Source: Colius striatus (lineage: Eukaryota > Chordata > Aves > Coliiformes > Coliidae). From it: a stretch of 64,000 nt of DNA. Shown piece by piece: positions 9,901-21,700 of this stretch; position 1 is the first letter of the stretch; each line of letters begins with the position of its first letter. The stretch is from contig NC_084763.1 of assembly GCF_028858725.1 (NCBI RefSeq), forward strand, positions 868,001 through 932,000, in the 5' to 3' direction. A model generated the notes under the pieces. That model did not search any database, was not told where the DNA came from, and saw only the letters and a list, made by a program, of their open reading frames with translations. Both the position numbers and the translations under genes were made by a program.

Positions 9901-12655
9901 TTTGTGGAAGGGAGAGGGGCAGGTGGCATGGAAGCTGGCAGCTGGTTCTTCTATCAGAAGTAATTACTGGCTCCATCGCTCGGGCAGTCTTCCAGCTTTT
10001 TGGGCTTCTGAAGTTGTACAGAAGAGCTGGGCAGAGCCTTGAAATGTTCGTGGAGCACAAAATTGAGAAAAGCTGGATTTTCTTCCAATTGATTTCTTTT
10101 TTCCCCGTATTGAACTGTCCACCACTTTTGTAGAGAATCCAAGCTCTCTGCTTCAGCATAAATACATCACTTTTGAACCAGAAGGTGTGGCTGAGCAGCC
10201 AGTACAGAATGGCAGACTGGAACAGGTAGGCTGTTTCCTCACGGGGCGATATTTCGGCTGTGGAACAGTCTCAGTGTTTCACTCTCCAAATGGCTAGTCT
10301 AGAAGAAATTAGAAAGCAAAACACTGGTTAGCGGGGAAGGTGTTCCTTCCTAACCTCACATTGTACCTAACTCCAAAAATCGATTATGCAACTGTAAAAA
10401 GCAGCCTAAGCCTCCAACAACACGAGATAACTTTAATCGATCATTTGTTTTGGGAGTGATGCAAGCCTATGAATCAGCGAGAGTTGTGTAACGTACTTCA
10501 TATAGTACTTCTAAAAGGGGAGGCTGTGTTACTATTATTAGCAGAAGTGTAGTTTCACTACCAGGGCACCAGGCTGGCAGCCAGAAGCCCTGTGCTCTAA
10601 TTCAGGCTCCATCTGTACCTGCTGCTGTGTTGGGAAAAACAACTCGCGAACTGCTGCCTCAGTTTCCTTTCCTGTAAAATTTAAGTAATGCAAAGGCTAT
10701 TGGTTACGATTTCTTCAGTTTCGAGCATAAAGAACTCATGTCACTGAAGGTTAATACCACTGAAGCTGGAGTCCAGCCCATTGCCACCAGCACTGAAGGA
10801 ACATTTCCTATTGGCATCGGTGGACTGGAGAACACGCGTGAGCCCCAGTCGGTCTTTTGAGACGATAAACCTAAGCTGTAAGACTTACGTTTCAAGATTT
10901 GGTACAGAAAACCAGCTGAACGGGTAACCAGAAGCCAAATGCAGCTCAGCCATGTAGTTTAGCAAATCATTAATGTAGCTGCTCTCTCGACAGGTTTGAA
11001 CTTCTTCACCCTCTCCTAAAACAAGCTTCATGTTGCCATCCTGCTGCTACCATCTGCGCAGGGCCATTGCAGGAGGTCAGAGGCAGAGAAGAGAAGCCAT
11101 TGTGTTATTTCTGCTTTGGGCTTGTTACTCAAAAATACATCATGAGGGTAGATTAACTTGCAGTGACAGTGATTGGCATGACTTTGTTTAACCTAAAATG
11201 AATGAGATGGACACGTGCTCTGAAAGTGGTGTCTAATGCTGCATGATCTGCTCTCATTTATCTTTCACAAGTTCCCAGTGAAAGACTGTCTACCTCCTCC
11301 ATGCTGCCACAAATGAGCTGGCCCCGGGGCCAGTGTACTGGTGCTGGCTGTCCCAGGAGTGCAGTTGAGTGGTAGTGGCAAAATTTACCTGGCTTGTACC
11401 AGCCCGGGCCTCTGAAACACTTTAGTTGCCTTGTGACCTTGCTGTGCTGTTTGATAGCTTCTACAGCGTTGAGGGTCATAAGTGGCTTCAGTCTCACCTG
11501 TCTTCCTTCTTGCTGGTTGACACAACAGATGAAATCTCAGCCTTTGCAAAGCTGGGGATGTTGGTGTCTCCACTTCCTCTGTCAGTCTATCCTGACTAAA
11601 CAGCCACCTCTGTTAGCATTCGCAGCAAATCCTGTACCTCCAAAGCGTGAGCTGGTGAGGGGCTGTGTCTTGGCAGTGAGATTGACCACGGCAAACCTAG
11701 TGAGAGTCCCAGAAGTTCACAGTCTGTGTGTCCAGGGTGGCAACACACTGAGCGCAGCCTGCAGCACGTCATCTCCTTTAGATGCATTTGTCCCCTTGGT
11801 GGCTCCCTGGGGAGAGCAGTGCTCTCTTCATAAACGCTGGACTTCATAATGGCTTTTTACTGCATCTCTGCTTCCAAAGAAGCTCAGTGTCGTTGCCTGT
11901 GGTAGTCTGAGGTTGCTCATCATTGCTGGCAAATTCCACCAGGCTGCTTCTAACGCTGCCATAGGTTGCAGACAAGTATATGGGCAACCTTATTTTTTCA
12001 GAGAACAGGCATATGAAGTTGTAGCACACCTAGCAGTTGTTGAGGCGATAACTCCACTACAGAAGGGTCATAATAAATACCAGCTGCAGTATTGAAATTC
12101 CTCCAGCAAGCAGTCGCAAGCCAAGGGTGTTTGTTGCTGCAGTGGCTGCCTTTGCCAGGCCTGCTCCCTAGTGCAGAACAAATCCCTTAGCTGTCTTTCC
12201 CAAAGTTGGGTCCCAGTTGTCGGCCTGTACCCGTTTGCAGTAGTTTTCAAAGGGGGCAACTGTGCTGCTAATGTAATAGGGCTGTTCCTGAGGCTCTTTT
12301 TCTGGTAGCTCTCAGGGCAGTCTTATTGTGGAGTAATTGGACTCCAAGGTATCGAGGGGCAGAGGAGGGAAGCTTTTGTGGTAATAGCCTGTCGTGGTAA
12401 TACATACTGTGTTATGGTGTCAGCTGAAGCCTGGCTATGCGAGTGCAGCTCTCAGGCAGGAACCCCTGCTAGATAACCCTGAGAGCAGAGGAAAAACCTG
12501 TGCTAACTGCGTCTTTCTTTCTGTTTCAGTGTCGCCCATCCAAAGGCCGCAAGAGAGGGTACTGCTGGTGCGTGGACAAGTACGGGCAGCCGCTTCCCGG
12601 CTACGACGGGAAGGGGAAAGGAGATGTCCACTGCTACAACCTGGAAAGCAAGTGA
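3733..12655 (+). CDS. IGFBP3: Insulin-like growth factor-binding protein 3, exons 2-4 (partial gene)
   Basis: Secreted carrier of IGF-I and IGF-II; in vertebrates it forms the ternary serum complex with the acid-labile subunit. The window holds join(3733..3962, 6451..6570, 12530..12655), giving the whole central linker and C-domain; the N-domain exon is off the left edge. The C-domain is a thyroglobulin type-1 fold with GPC (exon 3), PNC, QC at the exon 3/4 junction, YCWCV, and a final HC. The basic stretch KKGFYKKKQCRPSKGRKRG spans the junction; in mammals it is the heparin, ALS and importin binding motif. The sequence QRYKV.Y.SQSTDT.NFSSES in exon 2 is diagnostic of IGFBP3 rather than IGFBP5. 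It ends NLESK-stop, like the mammalian QSK end. Intron phases are 1, 0 and 0. The gene converges tail to tail with IGFBP1, as in mammals. Confidence 0.96.
3963..6450 (+). other. IGFBP3: IGFBP3 intron 2
   Basis: 2.5-kb GT-AG intron. It contains ancient MIR-like repeat relics around 5.56-5.89 kb. I see no other gene or conserved element in it. Confidence 0.85.
5560..5790 (+). repeat. Ancient MIR-like SINE relic
   Basis: The order of words resembles a MIR SINE: a TGTGGCTCAGC start, a GCTGAATCCTGACCCTGC middle, then GACTGCAAAGTGGGGCT (compare the MIR TCTGTAAAATGGGG core), ACCCTGAAGGGCTTGCAGGGAG and TTAAAAGTGCTTCGGGAAG (the MIR tail). A reverse-oriented fragment may follow at 5835-5875 (TTGCAGGTGGAGAAAGCGAG). 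The match is by eye and heavily diverged. Confidence 0.45.
6451..6570 (+). CDS. IGFBP3: IGFBP3 exon 3 (start of C-domain)
   Basis: 120 nt, 40 codons in phase 0, flanked by AG at 6449-6450 and GTAAGT at 6571. It starts GPCRREMEDTLNHLK and ends CDKKGFYKKKQ, with LSPRGFHIPNC between: the first two cysteines of the thyroglobulin type-1 domain. The exon length equals that of the mammalian exon, and the residues are nearly identical to mammals. Confidence 0.97.
6571..12529 (+). other. IGFBP3: IGFBP3 intron 3
   Basis: 6-kb GT-AG intron. It holds one MIR-like relic near 10.6 kb and short A-runs (8823-8832, 9609-9617). I found no alternative exon, RNA gene or CR1 copy in it. Confidence 0.85.
10555..10700 (+). 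repeat. Ancient MIR-like SINE relic
   Basis: Contains the MIR hallmark in order: CTGGCAGCCAGAAGCCCTG, a CTAATTCAGGCTCC segment (like TTCGAATCCCGGCTC), then GCCTCAGTTTCC with TTTCCTGTAAAAT and an A/T-rich continuation. The CAGTTTCC...TGTAAAAT core is highly characteristic. No flanking duplication is visible, as expected for so old an element. Confidence 0.6.
12530..12655 (+). CDS. IGFBP3: IGFBP3 exon 4 (end of C-domain and stop)
   Basis: 41 codons plus TGA; acceptor AG at 12528-12529 after CTTTCTTTCTGTTTC. It encodes CRPSKGRKRGYCWCVDKYG, then a glycine/lysine loop and DVHCYNLESK. CWCV and the last cysteine complete the thyroglobulin type-1 fold. The loop reads KGKGD (KGD at 12617-12625), where human IGFBP3, as I recall it, has KGKED. 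Confidence 0.97.
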   Translation, partial: CRPSKGRKRGYCWCVDKYGQPLPGYDGKGKGDVHCYNLESK

Positions 12656-13318
12656 GGGCTGCGTGCCAGCTCTTGTGGCATCTGCGGGGCCTCGCAGAGC
12701 CCTCGGAGGGGCTGGGCAAGCAGCGGGGGACGGGCTCAGCCTGCGCGGCGGTGGGAGCCGTGCCCCCGCGGCTGCCGTGCCACCGCCACCATGCCCCACC
12801 GCCGCCGCTGCGACCCGCCACCGCCGCGCCGCACGCTGCCTACGGCACGCGTAGGGAGCCCGGCATTCCCACCGCAACCTGCACTATTGATACCCGGAGA
12901 GACAGAGGCAGAGAGAAACAAAAGGCACTTCAGAATGGATTCAGGGAGTCTCCACTGACTTTTTTAACGAACGGCCTGTGACCAATTAGATCCCGAAAGA
13001 TACTGGGGGTGTTTATTACAAAGAGTTAATAGAGAGAAAGTTGGTAAAAGTATCACAGCAAAAAAAACCAAACGAACCAAAACAAGACCCAAACAAAAAA
13101 AGCCACACAAGGATTTAAAGGCTGAGCTTTCTTTACAGGTCTGACGGGAAACTTATCTTCACGGGTAAAAAGTTTTATAAGAATCTCAAAGAACTTTTTA
13201 AAGACACATATTTCTAAGACAAAGACATGGCTATTTTTTCTGTAAGATATATGATGGATATTCTGTTAGTCTGTATTTAATATAATTGTTTTTTAATAAA
13301 CTTTATTTAAATGTAACA
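12656..13318 (+). other. IGFBP3: IGFBP3 3' UTR
   Basis: Non-coding sequence from the stop to just past the AATAAA at 13295. The first 250 nt are very G+C rich, the rest AU-rich with ATTTA-type words near the end (GTATTTAATATAATTG). In mammals most of this UTR lies in a separate fifth exon; I see no obvious need for an extra intron here, but cannot exclude one without cDNA. Confidence 0.65.
13295..13300 (+). terminator. IGFBP3 polyadenylation signal
   Basis: AATAAA in the context TTTTTTAATAAACTTTATTT, about 640 nt after the stop codon and followed by a T/G-containing region. It is the first canonical signal downstream of the coding end. Longer 3' ends beyond it (AU-rich block at 14.24-14.31 kb) are possible. 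Confidence 0.7.
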
Positions 13319-14235
13319 TGTGAATACCAAATACTATGCAGTAATTCCAGTGTATACCTGCGTATGCAAAGAGAAAGGAAAGAGTGTGGAATGATTTACA
13401 AATATGTACAGATCCATATGCATACACACTGACCTATTCTAGCTAACGGGAAGGAAGTTGTGGAGCAAAGGAAGAGTTTCCAGGAGAGATTAAGTTTTGT
13501 TATTTGCAATAACTACAAATACCAAGATAATATCTCTGGGGGTTTAATTGTTGTATTTTATTGGTATTTCTAATGTACCCATCACTGAACTATGCCACTG
13601 GAAAGGATAACAGTTGCACTGAAGCTCTCAGTAAAGCGTTCTTCTGTCTGTCCTTACTTCAGCTGGTGCAACGGGGCTTACGTTTCTTGCCATTTCCTCC
13701 TCACGCTTATTCACAGTATTCATGGACAAAAACCCTTGCCATTGCAGTACCACCTTTCCCGTTTGCCTATTTATTTTGCAAAGCTGTATCTCTTCTGTGT
13801 TGCCTTGGTACATTTTTACCAAAGCATGTGCTCTGTAAGAGGAACTCCTGCTTCAAGCAAGGTCGATGCGATGGCGGGGGGGACGGTGGACCTGGGTGTT
13901 GAGACCCAACAATTGTTGCTTTGACTTCGGTAGAAATGATTTGCCTGCATCTTCAGCAAATAGAATAAGAACCGTTGGGGTTGAATATTTAAACAAACTG
14001 CCTGCCGTGGTGTTCTGTGTCCTTCTAATGACTCGGAAGAGAAGCGATTCAGGTTTGTTCTGGGTTGTGATGCTTCCACATGGGGAAGACTTGGGCAACA
14101 TTGGTTACTTTTTTCATTCTCTTTCCCGAGGCTGATTGTTTACTGAACTTCACGACAGATTCTGTATGCCGATGAGATCCGGATGAGGAAAGGTGGCCTG
14201 TGAAATGTAACATCTCTCTGGAAAGCAATGCCATA

Positions 14236-14310
14236 TTTTGTATATGTATTTATTTATATATTTTATATAAATATTTTATATATTTATATAAATATATAAT
14301 ATATTCTTAT
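14236..14310. repeat. AT-rich low-complexity tract
   Basis: About 75 bp made almost only of TATTTATATA-type words, on both strands. It could be part of an extended IGFBP3 3' UTR with AU-rich elements, or plain low-complexity DNA. Confidence 0.8.
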
Positions 14311-17300
14311 ATGTGTCACTATAAATGTTTGATGTCACTGCAGAAAAAAAAAAAAAAACAGAAACCATCAACACTGTAGTTTCCTTTTGGGTTGGGAACC
14401 TATGGAGACCGAGGGCAGTGGGTCTGCGGCTGGGCTTGTGCTGACAGCGGGGAGACCGAGCATCCCATTCCCTTCCACACACACACACATAAACACACAC
14501 CCCTCTGCCATGAAATTCCAGCCAGCCTCATTCCTACCAGGGCAAAAACTCTGAGGTGGGAAGGTTGGGATATGCAGCTTGCCAGGATGGAGACAGCCCA
14601 TCGCCCCAAGTCAGGTGTTCACAGCTGAAATGTATCAGCTGCATGGGCCCCACCTCTGCCTCATTTCCACTGATTGAAATGAGTTCCCATTGTTCTTAAA
14701 CCTGAAATGGTTTAACCTTAGAGAACCAAAAGAAAAAGGAGTATGTGAAGTGATGCTTACTGTGGGCTAACACAGATCTCCCGACAGGTGGTTAGAGGAA
14801 GCTTTGGGAGGTAAGCAATATTTTTACTGCTAATGCAAATGTAATGCCTGCAAGGATTTGTTGGCCAAAAAAAAAAACCCAATAGATACTGGGCCTTTTA
14901 TTGTTAAAAAAGAGGGCAAAAAGTAAGCTAGTTCCTTTTGAACAGTTTCACTGAGAGAAGAAAGTTACATTTGCACCGGGGTGTAGACATGAAAGTAAGA
15001 GTTGGATCCATGAAAGTCAGGCAGGAGTCTGCTTTCTTTAATTGCTAGTCTCTGGAGAAAGAAAATCAGCTTCTCACCAAAACAAAGGTAGATCACTGCC
15101 TCAGAAGCCACATTTTGCCAGCACACAAGATGGGTTTTTAACAGCTAGTAGCAGTGTTTCTGATCTGTGTATCTCATCAGGTGTTGAAGCTTTTTATGTT
15201 CTGCTCTACCAACCCATAAATAAATCCAGAAGCAGCAGGCCAGGAAAGGTTCTTAGTTAGTACTGGATTCTCTGATCTGTGCAGAGTGCACACTGTATTT
15301 ATTTTTAAATGCCACATCTTGAGGAACTTGGGTTGAAGCAAGCAGTCTGTCACGTGGATTATTTAGGAAATGGCATTCAGCTCCTTTGATGGCTCCTTTG
15401 ATGGCACTGATGGGCTTTGGCACATAACAGAGGAAACAAAGCAGCCGTAAGGGCAAAAGCAAGCAACCAGAACTGCGTGGCTGTGCAAGGCAGTTTGGTT
15501 CTTTTGTGTGCAACAGGTGTCTCTAAAACAAAGACTGTCTAAAAATAGACACAAAATATTTCTCACCTGTAATTTAAAACTTCCCCTTTTGCAGAAGGTG
15601 CCTTTTAGATACTGTTTTACGAGCACAGTTGCTCGCACTTAGTGTGGGATACTTCCCCTGCTCTTATCTGCTGTTCCTGGCAGCTGGTGTTCCTGGTGTG
15701 AAATGCAGAATAACATTGCTTTTTCCCCTTAAAAAAACTCACTCTTTAAAATGAAGAGAGTCAGCGTGGCTTTTTCCTTCTTTTTAAAAAATATTGCTCT
15801 TTCTATGATGACAAGGCTTCGGTTCCATAGATGGGTTCCTTGCCAGGCCAAGATTTCTGTCATGGCTACAGGAGCCAGGCTGCCATTCAAACACAAGTGT
15901 GTGTGAGCTCCATCCGAGCAGCAGCATGTGAGCAGCACAAAACAAACACGTGTGTTGGTGTCAGTTCAGGGGAAGATCTCCCTCCTTGCATGGGTTAGAA
16001 ATGTTCCCTGCTAAGGGCTGCGATGATTGGAGGACTTGGGGTTTGGTAGCAGAAATGGAACCTGTGCATTAGAAAAACACCTCGTGGTTTGGTGCCTTCA
16101 CTTCCATCAGCTCAGGCAGTTTATTTTTTTGAGGTGAGCATTTGTCAGCTTTTTCCCCCCTTAACAAGCTCTTTCACGAATCTCAAGTGGTCTGGGTGAA
16201 CATTACGAAGCCTCAGGAAAAACCTCATAGCTGCTGATGTTGTTTATGTGCCCAATGTCTGCATGGGAAGGCACTACAAAAGCTGCATGTACCTAGTGCA
16301 AGAGCCTCTAATTTCTTTTTGAGCCTACTTCATCTCTAGATGCTCTATGGGTACCATATGTAGCCCAGACTAATGTGGTATTATTTTCAACCCGTGTAAA
16401 AAGCAGTTGCATAAATCCCTGTAATTGTCCCAAATGCAAGTTAAAGCTGTCTGCAGGCAGCTCTATTATCTCTCAAACTATTTGAGAAAGTTCCCCTTTT
16501 TAATAGACCTACTGTGCTATAGTCTTTTGAGCTCAGAATATCCTTTTCCACCTTTCTGGCATGCATGCCCTTCGGGACATAATGTTAGCTATTTGTGCAC
16601 AGGGGAAGGAGGCTTCAATGAATACCAAAACCACAGAATTAATTAGTTTTTAGTACAGTCTGAACTTTTTATGACTAAATTCCATAGAAACCTTAACACA
16701 GCATAATTCTTTATTGAACTGAGCCCTAAATTTAAGTAATGGTTTTACAAACCTTTGGGGAAATCATGTTTTTGGTATCTCCAGTCACTCTAAAAACTGT
16801 GTAAGCAAGGATGGCTCCACAGAGATTTTGGGTTATTAGCAATAGGAATTATATTTAAAGGATGAAAAGTGCTGAGCAATCTTCCTGGATGCCAAGGCGT
16901 GTTGGTATTCAAAATGAGATGTTTTTGCAGGTAGCTGTCTTGTGCGTGGCCCTGCTGCGCCTTTAGGGAGTCTTCACATCTACAGATGTCTGTCAATCAG
17001 AATATGCTTGCTTCCTATGTTAGAAAGAACCCCACTCCCTCTTTTTCTTCTCCTCTGAGAGAGACAAAAAGAGTACCAGAGTATTCCAAGGGCAAGGTTT
17101 TTAAGGTCATTACCAGCCACGTCTTTGCCAGCGTGCGGGACTCATTGTGTTGAAGGCCTTTTGTTTTGGTACGTCCACTGGACCTGGAGATCTTCTTCCA
17201 GGAAAGACTGGAAAACATTTAACCTTCATTTGCTTTTGGAGTCTCACAACTCAAAAGCCATCTGGATCGAGAAGACGTTATGTCTTTTTTTTTCTGCTAA

Positions 17301-18537
17301 AAAGGGAGCTTCCTGGTGAAACAGCAAGGGGCACAAACTTGGTGTTGGCCAGCAGAAGTTTTCGGTTTCAAACTCTGCATTTTCTGTGTTATTTCTTCCA
17401 GTTGTGATTTTGAAGCTGTAGAAGCACACACACTGGCCTTAGAGGAAATCCCATTGTACAGACTTTTTCTTTGCTCTTGCCCTGTACACACATTAAAAAA
17501 AAAAAAAAAAACAAAAGCAAACAACTTCAAGGCGGAAAGTTGCAGCTGAGAAAAACTGGAGACCAGGTATTAGCAGAAGCAAAGGGTAATGCTGCAAATC
17601 TCAGTTTATCCTTGCAGAATGCATGTCCTGCTGTAGTATGTATTCTGGCTTTCCACTTCTGCTGACCTACTCAAATTCCTTAAGAGCCTTTCTCTGTCAT
17701 GGCTAATTTCACCCCACTGCTCTGCCCGTGAGTGGGGATAGAAAGAAAAGCAGCAGAGAGCAGCTGAAATTTCCTCCAGGAAAAAAAAAATCAGTGGAAC
17801 TAAAGAAAGTGAAGACTTCTTCACCACCATGGGTGGTGAGACCTTCCAAGAGCCAGGCAGTGAAGAGACTTGCCCAGGAGGGCTGGGCTGCATGTGCATT
17901 TCCTTCACTGCCTGCAGCTGGAAAGCAGTGGCTGTTTTTACGTGCTTATGCCACACAGAGAACAGTCCAGGTGAAGACTTGTTTCCCATGGCTGCTACGT
18001 ATCACATAAACTTGCACCCAGTGAAAAAGACCTAACAGATGGAGCTTGGATTATGGCTTCATCATGGGGGTGCCACATGCAAGCTCGAGCCCTCAGATCC
18101 CGCCGTACATCCCCACAGCTGCTATCACTCTGCTACCACTGACAGGTTGCTGCTCTTCTTTTCCCATTCCCTTGCTGGGATTAAATGGTGAGGGCTCAGC
18201 TGCCGAAGCAGCAATAAACAGAAGCCACAGGCAAAGAGAAAAATCTGAAAGAAGACAATGATTTTCAGAGACATCCTGCACCAAGATGCTTTTCCAAGGA
18301 ACCTCAGCATCACTGAACTACAGGGCACCGTCAGTGAGAGAGAAAAAATCAAATGTTACCGCTGGCATCATTGTGCAATTAAAAGCCTCAGAGTAGGCAC
18401 AAATGGGCTGCTCTTTGCTTAGCAGCAGTTGGAAGAGACTGGAGCAGGAGGAAGACTGCCCCTGCCATGTTCTGCATGGAAGAAGTGCAGCAGGGAGGCT
18501 CTGCTGGGATAGTTGTGCTTACTGGCCAGGCGCTGTC

Positions 18538-18760
18538 AGAGAGTCATGGAATCACAGAACACAGGTTGGAAGGGACCTTAAAGCTCCTCTCATTCCACCC
18601 CCTTGCCATGGGCAGGGACACTTTCCACCGCAGCTGGTTGCTCCATCCAACCTGCCCTTGGACACTGCCAGGGATGGGGCAGCCACAGCCTCTCTGGGCA
18701 ACATGTGCCAGGACCTCATCAGCCTCAAGGGGAAGCAATTCTTCCTCAGTTCTAACTGGG
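18538..18760 (-). mobile_element. CR1 LINE 3' end fragment, minus orientation
   Basis: Starts with the inverted CR1 terminus (GTCATGGAATCACAGAAC, then GGTTGGAAGGGACCTTAAAG) and continues through CCATGGGCAGGGACACTTTCC, CTGCCAGGGATGGGGCAGCC and CTCTGGGCAAC. This is the typical antisense reading of an avian CR1 tail. The element is 5'-truncated, as nearly all CR1 copies are. Open frames in it are not genes. Confidence 0.92.
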
Positions 18761-21700
18761 AAACATGTTTGTAAGGAAGCAGCGAGGAGCCAAGCCTGTG
18801 TGCAGCCCTTGGCTCTGCTAGGCTGCCCACACCACTGCTCAGAGGTGATAATCCAACAGAGTCTGAGAAGGGGGAGTAGAAACTTTGCAAAATGAAAGAG
18901 TCAAGATCTGGACCAGGCTGAACTGAGGTTGGTTCATTTGATCTTACTCGAAGATCCACAAGCACCCTTGCTGCCACGTCTCTCCTGCAGGAGATTGCCC
19001 TTCTCCCTGGGCCCTCGCAGTAGCTGACTTGCAGGTGAACTTTGCACCCTGGGGGAGGAGGTAGGTCAAGGGAGGAAGAAAGCAGACAAAAATAAAGCCC
19101 TTGTTTGTTGACAAAGTTATCGTCAAGAGCTGTTTGCATTACTCGGAGTGCAAGTGCTGGTATGTCTGGGCTCCAGCTCCACTGCTGTTGTTTTTGGTAC
19201 TTTCTGGTAACAGAACTAACCAGCTGTGCTCCCAGGAGATCTTCTCCTTTGTTCCCCTCTGCCTTTACCTACATCTGACTCGGTAGTCTCAGGTAACGTG
19301 TCAGGAAGAGAAGCCTTCTGCTTGCCACAACTCTCCTGCTCACTGTATACCATCTGTCTCAAAGAAAACAAACGTGCTGCACACAATTAGGTGCTTGTTA
19401 AGATGCTCATTCCCTGCTTTCCCGTGTGGAAAGTCCCTGCCTGATTCTCCCTGACAAGCTCAAAATAACTGGTCAGTAAATACAAAACATGTGGGCCAAC
19501 AGAAAGGCTGGGCCCCATCCTCAGGGCCAGCTGGGGAGGCTGTTGAGGCCAGTGGCTTTATCAGTGGAAGGACAGCCAAGGAAAAGAAGACCCACTTCAA
19601 AAGCATTGTGTAAAGACAGAGATCAGAGGTGTCTCTTCCACATGCAGCATGGGCTGAGTCTAGTTTGGAATGAGACACTTGCATCTTTTTTTCACAGCTA
19701 TTTTTTCTTTTTCTCCTCCTTCTTCTTTCTCTTCTTCCTACTACTATGGGTTGGGCAGGGGTTGGGCATTGGTGTTATCCTGCAAGAGCAAGGCAGTGAT
19801 GTGGGTAGAAAAATAACACTGCTACTTCTGCATAGTCCATGCTGCTAGCCTGCTGGTAAGGCACAAGCATCCATGGTTCTGGCTTTGCAGGAAAAAACCC
19901 CGCTCTGTTTTAGTACTTTGATGGGGCTCCCACATAGTGTGTGATGCTGTGGGAGCTGAGCGCTTTCCAGGAGCGCAGTAAATCCTGTGACAAGCCTCTG
20001 CCATGTGCCATTCTTTTCCATCCCGCTTTTCTTCCCCTTGAGGGAAAGCAAGCCCTATGTGACGCATTTTCTGTTTGCTTTTGTATTTTGTGATGTGTTT
20101 GGGACTCTCGTTAGCAAGCGCAAGGTCAAAGGAATATGTTGGTTTTGGAAAGGAAAAGGCTAAATCTTGACCTGCTCAAACATCTGATGGTGAGTCTGTA
20201 GAAAGCTGTCTCCTGTCTCAGCCTAGCCTTTGCAGAGCACTCTTATGGCAGAAAAGGGACAGAGGTGCTGATGAGCTTTCAGTATTAAGTGTGACTGCCC
20301 TCCATCCCCATTTTCTTTCTCTCCTCCTTTCACCTCCCTTGCCTCCTGCCAGGTCCAGTGGACACAAACGTCACCTCAAAGCGATGAGCGGAACCAACTT
20401 AGTACGAGCTACCTAATGTCAGGTGTCCTGGACCGCTTTAGGGGAAAAAAAGAGGACAGAAAATCAAGTGCAGAGGGCAGTGACCTCATTTCTGTGCTAT
20501 GAGCAGTTTGCAGCTGGCAGCGGTCCCGAGGCAGGAGCAGGCTGGGCTGGGACAAACCCTGCTGCAGCAAACCTGGCAGGGTTTTGGCAGGAAGAAGGAC
20601 AAACCGGGTAGGTAAGGTTCTCAGATAACATGAGCCAAACATTACAGACGCTCACCTAAAGACTTTCCCACCAGTTCATTTTTTGGGGGTGAGGTAGGAG
20701 GTTATGAAGGAAGGGAGGTGAAATAAGGAGGAACCTTACATCCCTTGTACACCTCCAGCTGCACGCCAGGTGACCTGCTAAGAGCATCCTGCAGCACTGT
20801 CCTTGCTCCCCCACTGCTCATTCCCCCCAGGCCTGGCTCATCAGCGCAGCTGGGGCCACTGCAGCCAGGATGGGCAGCTGACACAGGCCAGAAAGGAAGA
20901 GAAAGAAAAAAGGCCCCCAAAAAATCACCCAACAGAGAAGTAAAAATAAGCAAAACGAAGGAAAACCATAGACTTTGGATTTTTCTCCGTTACTGAGGCT
21001 GATCATAAAACTCGGGACATATTGTATGGCTTAAATGTAGTCCAAGCTCCTGGTAGCACTGTGATAGGGGAAGATAACATTTGCCTTCTTTGCAGTAGTC
21101 CTAATCCCAGCCTAGGGAAGAGTCTGGCCTGAGTCAGCCCATCCCAGAGCAGCTCCACAGAAGTCTGTCCTGGTGAGCCCTGGCAAAATGTCACAGGAGG
21201 CCAGATTGCAGTTAAGGAGGCACCCATCCCCTGTGGCTTCCAGTGGCAGGTAGGAGATAAACCCCCCCCTAAGAAATTGGCCTGTCATGCCTGAATGCTG
21301 TATGAAGCAACTTCTGCTCCTGGTGCTTAACATTCAAAAGAAAGAGCTTCCCTAAAACCCCATCCCTGTTAAAAACTAATCTCTTGCAGCTAGGATGGGA
21401 ACCTGCTCCCCTGCAAAACATCAGAAGCAGCTGTCCATCGCATTGCAATTAGACTGCGCTGTTAGTAATTACTAATGTGGTGAACATTCCCCATACATAT
21501 GTAACAACCCCAACAAAAAGCATCTGTTTCAGCCCTTTGGAGATCCTTCTTTGCACAAGGTCGATGGGGAGGGAGCAGCCAGAGCTGTAGTGGTGAGTAA
21601 ATGGTTTCCCCCTCCTTTCTTCACTGAGTTTCCCTTGGCAGTGCTGTGTGGCAGTTGGTCAGCGCTGGGCAGACTCCATGAAAGGACTCTTGAGGTTCTG

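Noticed and set aside
12394-12981. 195-codon plus frame across IGFBP3 exon 4
   Set aside because: It is in a different frame from the exon, whose true frame encodes the thyroglobulin domain; high G+C explains the open frame.
18403-19139. Open frames of 123-195 codons on both strands
   Set aside because: They overlap a CR1 LINE fragment and have no conserved domain.
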